This document shows, in pieces, positions 7,027-14,452 of a stretch of 17,561 bases of DNA; the stretch's first letter is position 1; every line of letters starts with the position of its first letter. The notes below the pieces were generated by a model. The model saw only the letters and a list, made by a program, of their open reading frames with translations. It searched no databases and was not told the DNA's origin. Where the stretch lies: NCBI GenBank assembly GCA_046350595.1, contig JAXMAC010000075.1:1-17561 (forward strand), read 5' to 3'. Both the position numbers and the translations under genes were made by a program. This DNA comes from JAHFOW01 sp046350595. GTDB taxonomy: Bacteria > Planctomycetota > Brocadiia > Brocadiales > Brocadiaceae.

Positions 7027-8301
7027 TTACTGCCCATCACGTAACGCATCCAATCTTTGAAAATAATCAGGAAAGGTCTTTGATACACACTCCGGGTGTT
7101 TTATCAAAATACCCTGTGCACGGAGCCCAACCAGGGCAAAACTCATAGCCATGCGATGGTCATCGTATGTTTCTATCTCGGCGGGTGTGGGCGCGGCCGG
7201 CTCAATTTCAAAGCCATCCTCATATTCTACCGCAGAAATCCCCATCCGCCGCAGTTCTTTTACCACTGCAGCAATGCGGTCTGTTTCTTTTATGCGCATA
7301 TTCTTTACATTGCGCACCCGCGTCTTACCATCGGCAAAAACGGCAACGGCAGCCAGCGTCTGTACCACATCCGGCATATCCCCCATGTCTACGTCAACTC
7401 CACGAAGGTAGCATCCCTGCACCTCTATCCCATTTGAACCCATCGTAACCTTGCATCCCATCTTTTTCAAAACATCCACGAAATGAATGTCTCCTTGCAG
7501 GGAATCGCTACTAATCCCCAGCACTCTTACCTTCCCGCCTGTTATGGCCGCCGCGGCAAAAAAATAGGATGCGGCAGAAGCGTCACCCTCAACCTCATAA
7601 TTCATCGCCTGGTATCGTTGTCCTGATTTTATAAAGAATGCTTTATAATGATTATTTTCCACCTTTACACCAAACTGTTGCATCAGGGCAATAGTCATAT
7701 CCACGTAACCCTTTGAAACCAGGTCGCCCCTTACCTCTATCACTACGTCTTTTTTTGCGTAGGGAGCCGTCATAAGCAAGGCGCTAAAATACTGACTGCT
7801 CAAATCACCTTTTACCGTGGCAGAACCCCCTGGTAGTCCATGTGCCCGAATAATCACCGGAGGGCATCCATTATTCAACTTAGATACTGCATCAGCCCCA
7901 AGCTGTCTTAAGCCGTCGAGCAAATCCCGAATAGGGCGTTCTCTCATCCGCGCAACGCCATCGACCTCATAAACACCTTCCCCGAGGGTCAGCATAGCCG
8001 TCAAAAACCTCATGGCAGTCCCTGCATTCCCAATAAATAAATTCGCCTGCCTTCCAGGAATAACACCCCCTTTACCCTGCACGATAAAGGTGTTATTTTT
8101 TTTATCTTCCTCAACAGGAATCCCCAGGGTATTAAGGCTCGATGCCATGTACTTGGTGTCGTCGCTAAAAAGTCCATTGGTAATTATGGATTTTCCATCG
8201 GCCAGCGCTGCTGTTATAAGGGCGCGGTTGGTATAACTCTTTGAACCCGGCACGTTAACCGTTGCGTGTATTTTTCCCGTTATTGGTTTAATCTCAATCA
8301 T
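7027..8301 (-). CDS. aroA: 3-phosphoshikimate 1-carboxyvinyltransferase (EPSP synthase)
   Basis: Transfers enolpyruvyl from PEP to shikimate-3-phosphate, the sixth step of the shikimate pathway to chorismate, in the cytosol. 424 residues, the usual length. Conserved sites run in order: PGSKSYTNRAL (18-28), the PEP-binding GNAGTAMR (91-98), ARMRERPI (117-124), GDLSSQYFSALL (165-176), DMPD (308-311), RIKETDR (336-342) and DDHRMAM (380-386). GNAGTAMR is the form usual in the class I type. The ATG at 8301 is preceded by AAGAGAGAAC, an acceptable ribosome site. It is the first gene of a probable aroA-ribD unit on the minus strand. The upstream spacer is filled by repeat copy B and I saw no clear promoter there. 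Confidence 0.97.
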   Translation of the reverse strand: MIEIKPITGKIHATVNVPGSKSYTNRALITAALADGKSIITNGLFSDDTKYMASSLNTLGIPVEEDKKNNTFIVQGKGGVIPGRQANLFIGNAGTAMRFLTAMLTLGEGVYEVDGVARMRERPIRDLLDGLRQLGADAVSKLNNGCPPVIIRAHGLPGGSATVKGDLSSQYFSALLMTAPYAKKDVVIEVRGDLVSKGYVDMTIALMQQFGVKVENNHYKAFFIKSGQRYQAMNYEVEGDASAASYFFAAAAITGGKVRVLGISSDSLQGDIHFVDVLKKMGCKVTMGSNGIEVQGCYLRGVDVDMGDMPDVVQTLAAVAVFADGKTRVRNVKNMRIKETDRIAAVVKELRRMGISAVEYEDGFEIEPAAPTPAEIETYDDHRMAMSFALVGLRAQGILIKHPECVSKTFPDYFQRLDALRDGQ

Positions 8302-8358
8302 GTTCTCTCTTTCGCAAATTTCGATAGTGCAATCGTTCTTTTATGTCCCAGAGGTACT

Positions 8359-8536
8359 GTTTGTTTACGAGAGAAAGATTGCTTCGCTTCGCTCGCAATG
8401 ACAGGATAAAGTCGCAATGGCCAGTTCCTACCTGCGCAATGCACAACGACAGGATGCAATGCACAATAACAACGTGCAGTGTACCATCAAAGCGCATAGT
8501 CCGTGTCATTGTGAGGGTTTTTCCGAAGCAATCTCC
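8359..8536. repeat. Composite TCATTGCGAG repeat, copy B (inverted relative to copy A)
   Basis: The reverse complement begins GGAGATTGCTTCGG and ends TCTTTCTCTC followed by GTAAACAAAC, as copy A does at 5521-5770. Shared interior: ACTATGCGCTTTGATGGTAC versus ACTATGCGCTTTGATAGTAC in A, then CACTGCACG, a TTATTGTGCAT unit, GTCGTTGTGCATTGCGCA and a complete TGTCATTGCGAGCGAAGCG unit. It starts 57 bases upstream of the aroA start codon, so it occupies the likely promoter region. Confidence 0.75.
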
Positions 8537-8837
8537 CCGCTTTCATATTGAAGATTACAATACGTGCCCGCGATTTGAAACCACAATGTTTCCAGACGTT
8601 TCAAAAAAACCCTGGGCGTATTAATAAGAAATCTCCTCATGTTTAGTCATGTTCATACGATATAAAATTCACAAAAATTATATAAAAATGGACAAAAACA
8701 AACAATATATAAATAGTACTACAGGGTTGAAAACTCATGTAGAGGTGTGGGGTACGATGGAGGTAAGGATGGCAAGAACTTAGTCATGAGCGCTCGGCAG
8801 AACAACAAATTCCTCTATGATTAGATTATCTGTCTAT
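8537..8837. other. Non-coding spacer with a possible gene remnant
   Basis: No convincing gene. On the plus strand a 31-codon frame at 8688-8783 starts ATG GAC AAA AAC and ends TAG. The next frame continues NLVMSARQNNKFLYD to TAG 8823-8825, so a single frameshift near 8778 would join them into about 46 residues. This may be the decayed start of a lost gene, but I cannot name a family. There is no clear ribosome site before 8688. Otherwise the stretch is AT-rich, and no terminator for cimA (minus strand) was found. Confidence 0.3.
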
Positions 8838-10442
8838 TTAATATTTATTTTTATCTGCTGCTTTATCGCTCCCGGCCGATTCCTGCTCTTTCAGCAACTT
8901 ATACTCGATACTATCCACAAGGGCATGCCAGCTTGCGTCAATGAGGTTTTCAGAAACGCCAACGGTACTCCAGATGTTCGTTTCGTCCTGCGATTCAATG
9001 ATTACCCGCACCTTTGCCGCAGTTCCTTTTCGTGGATTAATCACCCGTACCTTATAATCCACGAGCTTCATACCTTTTAACGTTGGATAAAATCGGTCCA
9101 GCGCCTTGCGCAGGGCTGAGTCAAGCGCATTTACCGGGCCTTCTCCTTCGCTTGCGCAAAGTTCCTGAATACCATTTACCTTGATCTTCACGGTCGCCTC
9201 TGTTACCGGCAGGCTGCTTTCCCTCTTTTCTACGATTACACGGAAACCCTGTAAATCAAAAAAGGGTTTGTATCGCCCCGCCTTTTTCCTCACGAGCAAT
9301 TCAAAAGACGCCTCGGCAGACTCAAACTGATATCCCTCGTTCTCCAGGTTCTGGACGTCATCGAGAATAGACCGCAGGAGTTCCGTATCATGGGTAAGAT
9401 TAAACTTCTCAACCTTAGCAAGGATCGTAGAACTGCCTGACAGTTCCGAGATCAATATCCTTCTTTCATTCCCAACTGATTCCGGGGGAATATGTTCGTA
9501 AGTACCCCTGTCTTTCCGAATGGCATTGATATGCAAGCCCCCCTTGTGGGCAAAGGCGCTCGTCCCCACAAAAGGTTGATTAGACCGAAGGAGTAAATTC
9601 GCTGTCTCATATACAAATCTGGACACTTCCGTCAGTTTTTCGAGTCCCCCATCTTTCAAACAATGATACCCTTTTTTCAAAACAAGGTTGGGAATGATAG
9701 AGCATAAGTCAGCGTTTCCACACCGCTCTCCAAGTCCATTAATTGTACCCTGTATCTGTCGTACCCCCTTCTCTATGGCAATAAGGGAGTTCGCTACGGC
9801 AAGGTCTCCGTCATTGTGGACATGGATACCCACCATCCCGTTTACTTTTGCCCTGACGTCTTTAACAATCGCCGAAACTTCCGCAGGCAGGCTACCCCCA
9901 TTGGTATCGCAGAGCACAAGGGCGTCTGCGCCTGAGCCATGAGCTACCTGAAGTACTTTTATTGCATATTCAGGATGCTTCTTGTACCCATCAAAAAAAT
10001 GCTCGGCGTCAAAAAATACCTCCCTACGCTTTGATTTCAGGTAGGTTATGGTGTCGGCAACCATCCGGAGATTTTCATCCAGCGAGACCTTCAGGACATT
10101 GGTCACCTGAAAATCCCAACTTTTTCCAACAATCGTCACAACAGGTGTTTCCGCATCAAGGAGCGCATGCACGTTTTTATCGTCTTCAACCCTCTTATCC
10201 GCCCGCCGGGTACTCCCAAAGGCGGCAACCTTCGCATGATGTAACGGAAGCGACTTTACTTCTTTAAAATAGGACTCGTCCTTGGGGTTGGCTATAGGAT
10301 AGCCGCCTTCAATATAATCCACCCCCAGATCATCCAGCTTTAAGGTAATTGCCAGTTTGTCCTGCAATGAAAAGGAAACCCCTTCAGACTGGCTTCCATC
10401 CCGCAATGTAGTATCATAGATAAAAATTCTGTCCATATGCAT
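8838..10442 (-). CDS. cimA: (R)-citramalate synthase
   Basis: Condenses pyruvate and acetyl-CoA to citramalate, giving a threonine-independent entry to isoleucine synthesis. 534 residues, matching the long CimA class rather than LeuA or homocitrate synthase. The TIM-barrel catalytic domain shows DTTLRDGSQ (10-18), EGGYPIANPKD (45-55), LCDTNGG (177-183), the metal ligands His207 and His209 in HVHND, and NGLGERCGNAD (235-245). The linker FVGTSAFAHKGGLHINAI follows. The C-terminal LeuA-type allosteric domain spans about 395-515, so feedback inhibition by isoleucine is likely from family knowledge. Two start ATGs (10442 and 10436) are equally possible, with no clear ribosome site. The leader carries two hairpins. 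lysC, a common partner, lies upstream on the same strand beyond the radical SAM gene. Confidence 0.93.
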   Translation of the reverse strand: MHMDRIFIYDTTLRDGSQSEGVSFSLQDKLAITLKLDDLGVDYIEGGYPIANPKDESYFKEVKSLPLHHAKVAAFGSTRRADKRVEDDKNVHALLDAETPVVTIVGKSWDFQVTNVLKVSLDENLRMVADTITYLKSKRREVFFDAEHFFDGYKKHPEYAIKVLQVAHGSGADALVLCDTNGGSLPAEVSAIVKDVRAKVNGMVGIHVHNDGDLAVANSLIAIEKGVRQIQGTINGLGERCGNADLCSIIPNLVLKKGYHCLKDGGLEKLTEVSRFVYETANLLLRSNQPFVGTSAFAHKGGLHINAIRKDRGTYEHIPPESVGNERRILISELSGSSTILAKVEKFNLTHDTELLRSILDDVQNLENEGYQFESAEASFELLVRKKAGRYKPFFDLQGFRVIVEKRESSLPVTEATVKIKVNGIQELCASEGEGPVNALDSALRKALDRFYPTLKGMKLVDYKVRVINPRKGTAAKVRVIIESQDETNIWSTVGVSENLIDASWHALVDSIEYKLLKEQESAGSDKAADKNKY

Positions 10443-10460
10443 GTAATTCGTAAAAGTTTT

Positions 10461-10485
10461 GGTAGATCAACCGTCCCGGTTGACC
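10461..10485. repeat. Hairpin repeat in the cimA leader (1)
   Basis: TCAACCG (10467-10473), loop TCC, CGGTTGA (10477-10483), flanked by GGT and ACC. It begins 19 bases upstream of the cimA start. It could be a dispersed palindrome or an RNA structure in the cimA leader. Confidence 0.55.
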
Positions 10486-10508
10486 AAATCAAAAGCAACA
10501 AAAGGATA

Positions 10509-10533
10509 CAGGACATGCGAGACGCTTGTCCTG
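10509..10533. repeat. Hairpin repeat in the cimA leader (2)
   Basis: CAGGACA (10509-10515) pairs with TGTCCTG (10527-10533), and an inner GCG pairs with CGC around AGA, with one T-T mismatch. It has the look of a REP-type palindrome. No T tract follows on either strand, so it is unlikely to be a terminator. Confidence 0.55.
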
Positions 10534-10613
10534 CCAACACCGATTCAAAAACCGCTTAATTAAAATTCCAATGTAATTTAATTACGCCTTCGGTGACTTC
10601 AAAAATACGCCTG

Positions 10614-10645
10614 TTGTAGAGACGCAAAATCTTGCGTCTCTACAA
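10614..10645. repeat. Perfect palindrome with 14-bp arms
   Basis: TTGTAGAGACGCAA (10614-10627), a four-base loop and the exact reverse complement (10632-10645). The GTAGAGACGCAA motif is a familiar dispersed palindrome in many bacterial genomes. It lies in the cimA/radical SAM spacer (10443-10989), which contains no gene that I can see. Confidence 0.75.
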
Positions 10646-10833
10646 TTTTGAAATTCCTATGCTATTCATATATCATTAATGGTTACAGATGTTATCAATG
10701 CTCCGGGAGGTTGTCAAGTTATCTTTATGTAACCCAAGGCTTTATACTTGCGTCCACACACTCAAAAATGGTGTGGCTACCACATTGCAAATCCTCAATG
10801 TCAAACGCATCCCGATAAAAGATGTTTTATTCA

Positions 10834-10863
10834 TTGACCAACAAGCAAAATTTCTTTTATAAT
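10834..10863 (+). promoter_or_regulatory. Promoter for the radical SAM gene
   Basis: TTGACC (10834-10839), 18 bases, TATAAT (10858-10863). A second TATAAT at 10897-10902 has only a weak -35 region. A 6-bp inverted repeat, GTAACC (10930-10935) and GGTTAC (10950-10955), lies downstream in the leader and could be an operator; this is speculative. Confidence 0.6.
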
Positions 10864-10989
10864 GAAAAACATGTATTTTTATTATACGAACGTCTCTATA
10901 ATGTAAACTTACAATTTTAATCTTTACAGGTAACCTCTGTACACACCACGGTTACTTATTGTTTTATTTAATACAACTTGGAGGAAAAT

Positions 10990-12222
10990 ATGTCTCATCC
11001 ACACGGTAAACATCCAGGCGGTCATCCCATCCCCCATGGGCATCCACACGGTCACCCCCATGGACACGGAGATCAACCTGAAACGATAAGAGAAACCTAC
11101 GGGCGAATCAAGGACGACGCCTCTGGCAAATCTGCTATCGAATATATGAAAAACATGAAAAACCAGTTACGACTGGTTTTCTGGGAAACAACGGTAGGTT
11201 GTAACCTTGAATGTATACACTGCCGTCGTCTCGATGTAAGCACCACTCTCGCTAAAGACGATATGACCACGAAGGAGGCGTTTGCCTTCGTAGACGCCGT
11301 TGCAGAGGTGGGCAGGCCCATCCTCGTGCTCAGCGGCGGGGAACCGCTTTTCAGACCAGACATCTTCGACATTGCAAAGTATGCGGTCGGTAAAGGTTTG
11401 AGCGTAGCGCTGGCAACGAATGGCACCCTGGTTGATGACGAGACGGCACGGAAGATCGTAGACGCTGGTATTGCCCGTGTATCCATCAGTTTTGATGGCG
11501 CTGATGCAAAGACTCATGACGAATTCCGCAAGATACCAGGTTCTTTTGAACGGTCAGTCGCCGGTTTTAAACGGCTTCGTAATCTCGGCATGAGTATGCA
11601 AATTAATTGCACCATTGCCAAACATAACGTCCATCAAATAGACGACCTTTATCAACTTGCCTTAAAACTGGGCGCTGATGCAATGCACATTTTTATGTTA
11701 GTGCCTGTCGGATGCGGCGTTGAAATTGCCGATGATCAGATGCTTCCCCCTGAAAAATATGAAGCAGTATTAAATCATTTTTACGACCTTTCCAAAGAGG
11801 CGAAGATCCAAACCAAAGCCACCTGCGCCCCTCACTATTTCCGCATCATGCGGGAGCGGGCAAAGGAAGAAGGGGTGACGATTTCACCCAAGACACACGG
11901 CATGGCTGCCATGACAAAAGGTTGTCTGGCCGGTACGGGTGTCTGCTTTGTTTCCCACAAGGGTGAGGTTTTCCCCTGTGGATATTTACCGGTTGAAGCG
12001 GGTCACGTAAAGAAGCAAAAATTTGCAGATATCTGGAATGATTCACCCGTATTTCAAAAGTTGCGTGATCCCGATTTGTTAGAAGGAAAGTGCGGGGCGT
12101 GCGAATATAAGAAGGTTTGCGAGGGTTGCAGGGCACGCGCCTTTTATGATACCGGCAACTATCTGGCAGAAGAACCGTATTGCATCTACCAGCCCAAATT
12201 AATGCGCGCAACTAACGACTAA
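10990..12222 (+). CDS. ahbD: Radical SAM/SPASM protein, AhbD-like (putative haem b synthase)
   Basis: 410 residues. The radical SAM [4Fe-4S] site is Cys71, Cys75 and Cys78 (CNLECIHC), followed by the SAM-binding SGGEPLFRPD. The C-terminal SPASM-type region supplies further cysteines near 312, 319, 330, 368, 371, 377, 380 and 398, for auxiliary clusters. Overall it resembles AhbD/NirJ, which act on haem precursors. AhbD converts iron-coproporphyrin to haem b by oxidative decarboxylation, and VPVGCGVEIA with the CGACEYKKVCEGC end suits AhbD best, but NirJ or AhbC are not excluded. Residues 3-27 are a histidine-glycine-proline run with about ten histidines, likely to bind metal. The start is ATG 10990, five bases after GGAGG; a TTG four codons earlier overlaps that site and is rejected. 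It has its own promoter and lies between lysC and cimA on the opposite strand. Confidence 0.75.
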   Translation: MSHPHGKHPGGHPIPHGHPHGHPHGHGDQPETIRETYGRIKDDASGKSAIEYMKNMKNQLRLVFWETTVGCNLECIHCRRLDVSTTLAKDDMTTKEAFAFVDAVAEVGRPILVLSGGEPLFRPDIFDIAKYAVGKGLSVALATNGTLVDDETARKIVDAGIARVSISFDGADAKTHDEFRKIPGSFERSVAGFKRLRNLGMSMQINCTIAKHNVHQIDDLYQLALKLGADAMHIFMLVPVGCGVEIADDQMLPPEKYEAVLNHFYDLSKEAKIQTKATCAPHYFRIMRERAKEEGVTISPKTHGMAAMTKGCLAGTGVCFVSHKGEVFPCGYLPVEAGHVKKQKFADIWNDSPVFQKLRDPDLLEGKCGACEYKKVCEGCRARAFYDTGNYLAEEPYCIYQPKLMRATND

Positions 12223-12239
12223 CGTCAAAAATTAACCAG

Positions 12240-12269
12240 TGTAGGGGCGTATTGCGATGCGCCCCTACA
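12240..12269. repeat. GTAGGGGCG palindrome
   Basis: TGTAGGGGCG (12240-12249) pairs with CGCCCCTACA (12260-12269). This is a widely scattered REP-type palindrome. It starts 18 bases after the radical SAM stop and could also aid termination. With 10614-10645, palindromes bracket the radical SAM gene. Confidence 0.7.
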
Positions 12270-12284
12270 ATTACATCCCACTTG

Positions 12285-12310
12285 AAAAAAAGACCGTACC
12301 TTGAGACGGT
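12285..12310 (-). terminator. Rho-independent terminator for lysC
   Basis: Read on the minus strand: ACCGT, an eight-base loop, ACGGT, then CTTTTTTT. It lies about 30 bases past the lysC stop. On the plus strand the stem is followed by TTTATTTATT, so it may weakly end radical SAM transcripts too. Confidence 0.6.
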
Positions 12311-12339
12311 TTATTTATTAACGGTTGCGTGCACAAAGA

Positions 12340-13581
12340 CTAAATCTTAACAACTTCCTCTTTCTCTGCCTTGTCGAGCCCGAAAGCCGTATGAACTGCC
12401 CGTAGGGCGCGTTCTGCGTGTGCTTCATCAATAACACACGATATCTTAATTTCTGAGGTGCTGATCATCTGGATATTAATCTTTTCCCGGGCCAGTACGC
12501 TGAACATCTTTTCTGCCACGCCGCAATGACTCCGCATGCCAATCCCAACCACAGACAACTTGGCAATCTTGCTGTCATGTAAAACTTCCTTAGCGCCGAG
12601 GTCGTTCCTGATCTTCTCTGCAGTTTCAAGGGCCAGCCGCAGGTCGCTTCGCGGGACGGTAAACGTCACGTCTGCCCTGCCCTCAATGCTGGCATTCTGA
12701 ATAATCATATCCACGTTGATGTTTTTTCTGGCAATCTCATGAAAAATCTTTGCAGCCTGGCCAGGGACGTCCGGCACGGCACGAATTGTAATCTTTGCGT
12801 CATCCTTACTCACCGCAACACCACTCACAACAATATTTTCCATTTCTTTAGCCTCCTTACAGATTAGCGTCCCTTCCTTGTTGTTAAAACTCGACCGCAC
12901 GTACAGGGGAACGTTATATTTCTTTGCAAATTCTATTGAACGGGAATGCATTACCTGCGCGCCCAGACTTGCCAGCTCAAGTATCTCATCATAGGATACC
13001 CTGTCAAGTTTTCTGGCGTACGGAACCTTTCTCGGATCCGCCGTATAAATCCCGTCCACATCGGTAAAAATGTCGCACCGCTCGGCCTTCATAATCGCAG
13101 CAAGGGCTACCGCTGTTGTATCTGAACCGCCACGTCCAAGGGTGGTAATATTTTCGTCCGCATCGATACCCTGAAACCCGGCAACGATAACGATTGTACC
13201 TTTGTCCAGCTCTTTTTGAATACGATGTGCGTTGATATCCTTAATTCGCGCTTTGGTATGATAGCTATCGGTAACAATGCCTACCTGACCTCCGGTAAAA
13301 GAAACGGCCGGATAACCAAACGCATGGATCGCCATTGCCACCAGGGCAATAGAAATCTGCTCGCCGGTAGACATGAGCATATCCATTTCACGAGTCGAAG
13401 GATTTTCCGTAATTTCATGGGCCAGATCTATTAATTCATCGGTAGTCTGTCCCCTGGCCGAAACCACCACAATAACCTTATTTCCTGCCTTATACGTCTC
13501 TACGATTCGTTTTGCCGCCGCCTTAATGCGTTCTGCGTTAGCGACTGAAGTGCCGCCAAATTTCTGTACAATAAGCGCCAT
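12340..13581 (-). CDS. lysC: Aspartate kinase
   Basis: Phosphorylates aspartate, the first step to lysine (or diaminopimelate), threonine and methionine, in the cytosol. 413 residues, the usual size of a monofunctional aspartokinase. The kinase domain shows KFGGTSV (7-13), STGEQIS (71-77), TTLGRGGSDT (146-155) and FTDVDGIYTADPR (172-184). Two ACT domains follow (about 265-340 and 343-413; QNASIEGRADVTFTV at 295-309), so feedback control by lysine and/or threonine is expected. The start is ATG 13581, giving MALIVQKFGG with AAGGA eight bases upstream; a GTG six codons earlier is in frame but does not fit the family. It has its own promoter (13641-13669) and terminator. cimA follows downstream on the same strand after the inserted radical SAM gene. 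Confidence 0.96.
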   Translation of the reverse strand: MALIVQKFGGTSVANAERIKAAAKRIVETYKAGNKVIVVVSARGQTTDELIDLAHEITENPSTREMDMLMSTGEQISIALVAMAIHAFGYPAVSFTGGQVGIVTDSYHTKARIKDINAHRIQKELDKGTIVIVAGFQGIDADENITTLGRGGSDTTAVALAAIMKAERCDIFTDVDGIYTADPRKVPYARKLDRVSYDEILELASLGAQVMHSRSIEFAKKYNVPLYVRSSFNNKEGTLICKEAKEMENIVVSGVAVSKDDAKITIRAVPDVPGQAAKIFHEIARKNINVDMIIQNASIEGRADVTFTVPRSDLRLALETAEKIRNDLGAKEVLHDSKIAKLSVVGIGMRSHCGVAEKMFSVLAREKINIQMISTSEIKISCVIDEAHAERALRAVHTAFGLDKAEKEEVVKI

Positions 13582-13640
13582 AATTCCATCCTTAACCACA
13601 CGAATAGTATATAAATACGAGTAATGTAAACAGATTCACT

Positions 13641-13669
13641 AGATTATTAAATGTATGAATCAAAGTCAA
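13641..13669 (-). promoter_or_regulatory. Promoter for lysC
   Basis: On the minus strand TTGACT (13669-13664), 17 bases, TAATCT (13646-13641), about 60 bases before the lysC ATG. It is arranged back-to-back with the bfr promoter, 42 bases apart. Confidence 0.5.
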
Positions 13670-13711
13670 CTTTTTTCTCAATTATCCGGAGAACACAACC
13701 TTGTTTTCTCA

Positions 13712-13740
13712 TTGAAAAGGTTTTGGAATATGGATATAAT
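13712..13740 (+). promoter_or_regulatory. Promoter for bfr
   Basis: TTGAAA (13712-13717), 17 bases, TATAAT (13735-13740), leaving a leader of about 85 bases before the GTG start. I see no clear Fur box overlapping it. Confidence 0.6.
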
Positions 13741-13832
13741 TTCACATATTGTTTGTTTAAATTCAGACTCTACTGGCGACGTCTATGCCAGCAAATTGGA
13801 ATTTTTCAACTTTTACAGAGAGGAGACTATTT

Positions 13833-14315
13833 GTGGAAGGTAATGCAAAAGTCATCGAAGCGCTCAACGAAGTGCTTGCTGCGGAGATAACGGCTATCAA
13901 TCAATATTTTGTGCACGCAAAGATGTGTGAAAACTGGGGTTATCAACTCCTTTACGATGATACGGAAAAAAGGGCCGTTGAGGAAATGAAACACGCCGAA
14001 AAACTCATTGAACGTATGCTCTATTTGGAGGGTATTCCAATCATCACAAAACAGGACAAAATCAATATTGGAAAAACGGTTGAAGAACAGGTGAAAAACG
14101 ATTATGCATTAGAAAAAGGCGCTATTTTGCGACTTCAAAAGTCTATTACCCTTTGTGATAGTTTAGGAGACGCCGGTTCAAGTGATTTACTCGAACACAT
14201 CCTTCTTGATGAAGAACAACACGCAAATGATCTGGAATCCTATTTACAACAAATCAAGGACATGGGAGTCGGTAATTTCCTCGTAACACAGGTCAACAAA
14301 AAGGAAAAGTCGTAA
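13833..14315 (+). CDS. bfr: Bacterioferritin
   Basis: Iron-storage protein forming a 24-subunit shell that oxidises Fe(II) and stores Fe(III) mineral, and usually binds haem between subunits. With GTG 13833 as start the protein is 160 residues. All six ferroxidase ligands then fall at the standard numbers: Glu18, Glu51, His54, Glu94, Glu127 and His130. The haem-ligating Met52 is present. AGGAG at 13821-13825 lies seven bases before this GTG. The longer frame from ATG 13785 adds 16 unrelated residues and is rejected. It stands alone, divergent from lysC and convergent with the GH15 gene. Its role may be to buffer iron for haem and iron-sulfur proteins such as the radical SAM enzyme nearby. Confidence 0.96.
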   Translation: MEGNAKVIEALNEVLAAEITAINQYFVHAKMCENWGYQLLYDDTEKRAVEEMKHAEKLIERMLYLEGIPIITKQDKINIGKTVEEQVKNDYALEKGAILRLQKSITLCDSLGDAGSSDLLEHILLDEEQHANDLESYLQQIKDMGVGNFLVTQVNKKEKS

Positions 14316-14368
14316 GTAATATAGCGCAACACAGCCTCATCTAAATTCTCACCCTGTTTGTCGGGCAT

Positions 14369-14445
14369 AAATACCCCATCTTATCCCTCCCCCTAAACGG
14401 GGAGGGTTGTTCTCCTCGCTTTAAAGGGAGATAGTGGGAGTATTT
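14369..14445. repeat. Nested palindromic repeat between bfr and the GH15 gene
   Basis: The outer ends AAATACCCC (14369-14377) and GGGAGTATTT (14436-14445) are imperfect inverted repeats. Inside are a strong hairpin, CCCTCCCC (14385-14392) with GGGGAGGG (14399-14406), and a weaker one around TCTCCTCGCTTTAAAGGGAGA. The CCCTCCCC...GGGGAGGG type is a common dispersed element. It lies between two convergent genes and could serve as a two-way terminator. Confidence 0.65.
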
Positions 14446-14452
14446 ACCTCTT

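Noticed and set aside
10978..10989. Upstream TTG start for the radical SAM gene
   Set aside because: The TTG overlaps the GGAGG ribosome site that serves ATG 10990, so the first four codons are not translated.
11097..11486. 129-codon frame antisense to the radical SAM gene
   Set aside because: Serine- and alanine-rich shadow of a strongly conserved gene.
13582..13599. Six extra codons at the start of lysC (GTG 13599)
   Set aside because: The family begins at MALIVQKFGG, and AAGGA sits at the right distance from ATG 13581.
13785..13832. 16-residue N-terminal extension of bacterioferritin
   Set aside because: With GTG 13833 all ferroxidase ligands take their standard numbers and AGGAG is well spaced; the extension overlaps that site.
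13600..13832. Lysine riboswitch for lysC or Fur box for bfr
   Set aside because: The lysC leader is about 60 bases, far too short for a lysine riboswitch, and no 19-bp Fur-like palindrome overlaps the bfr promoter.
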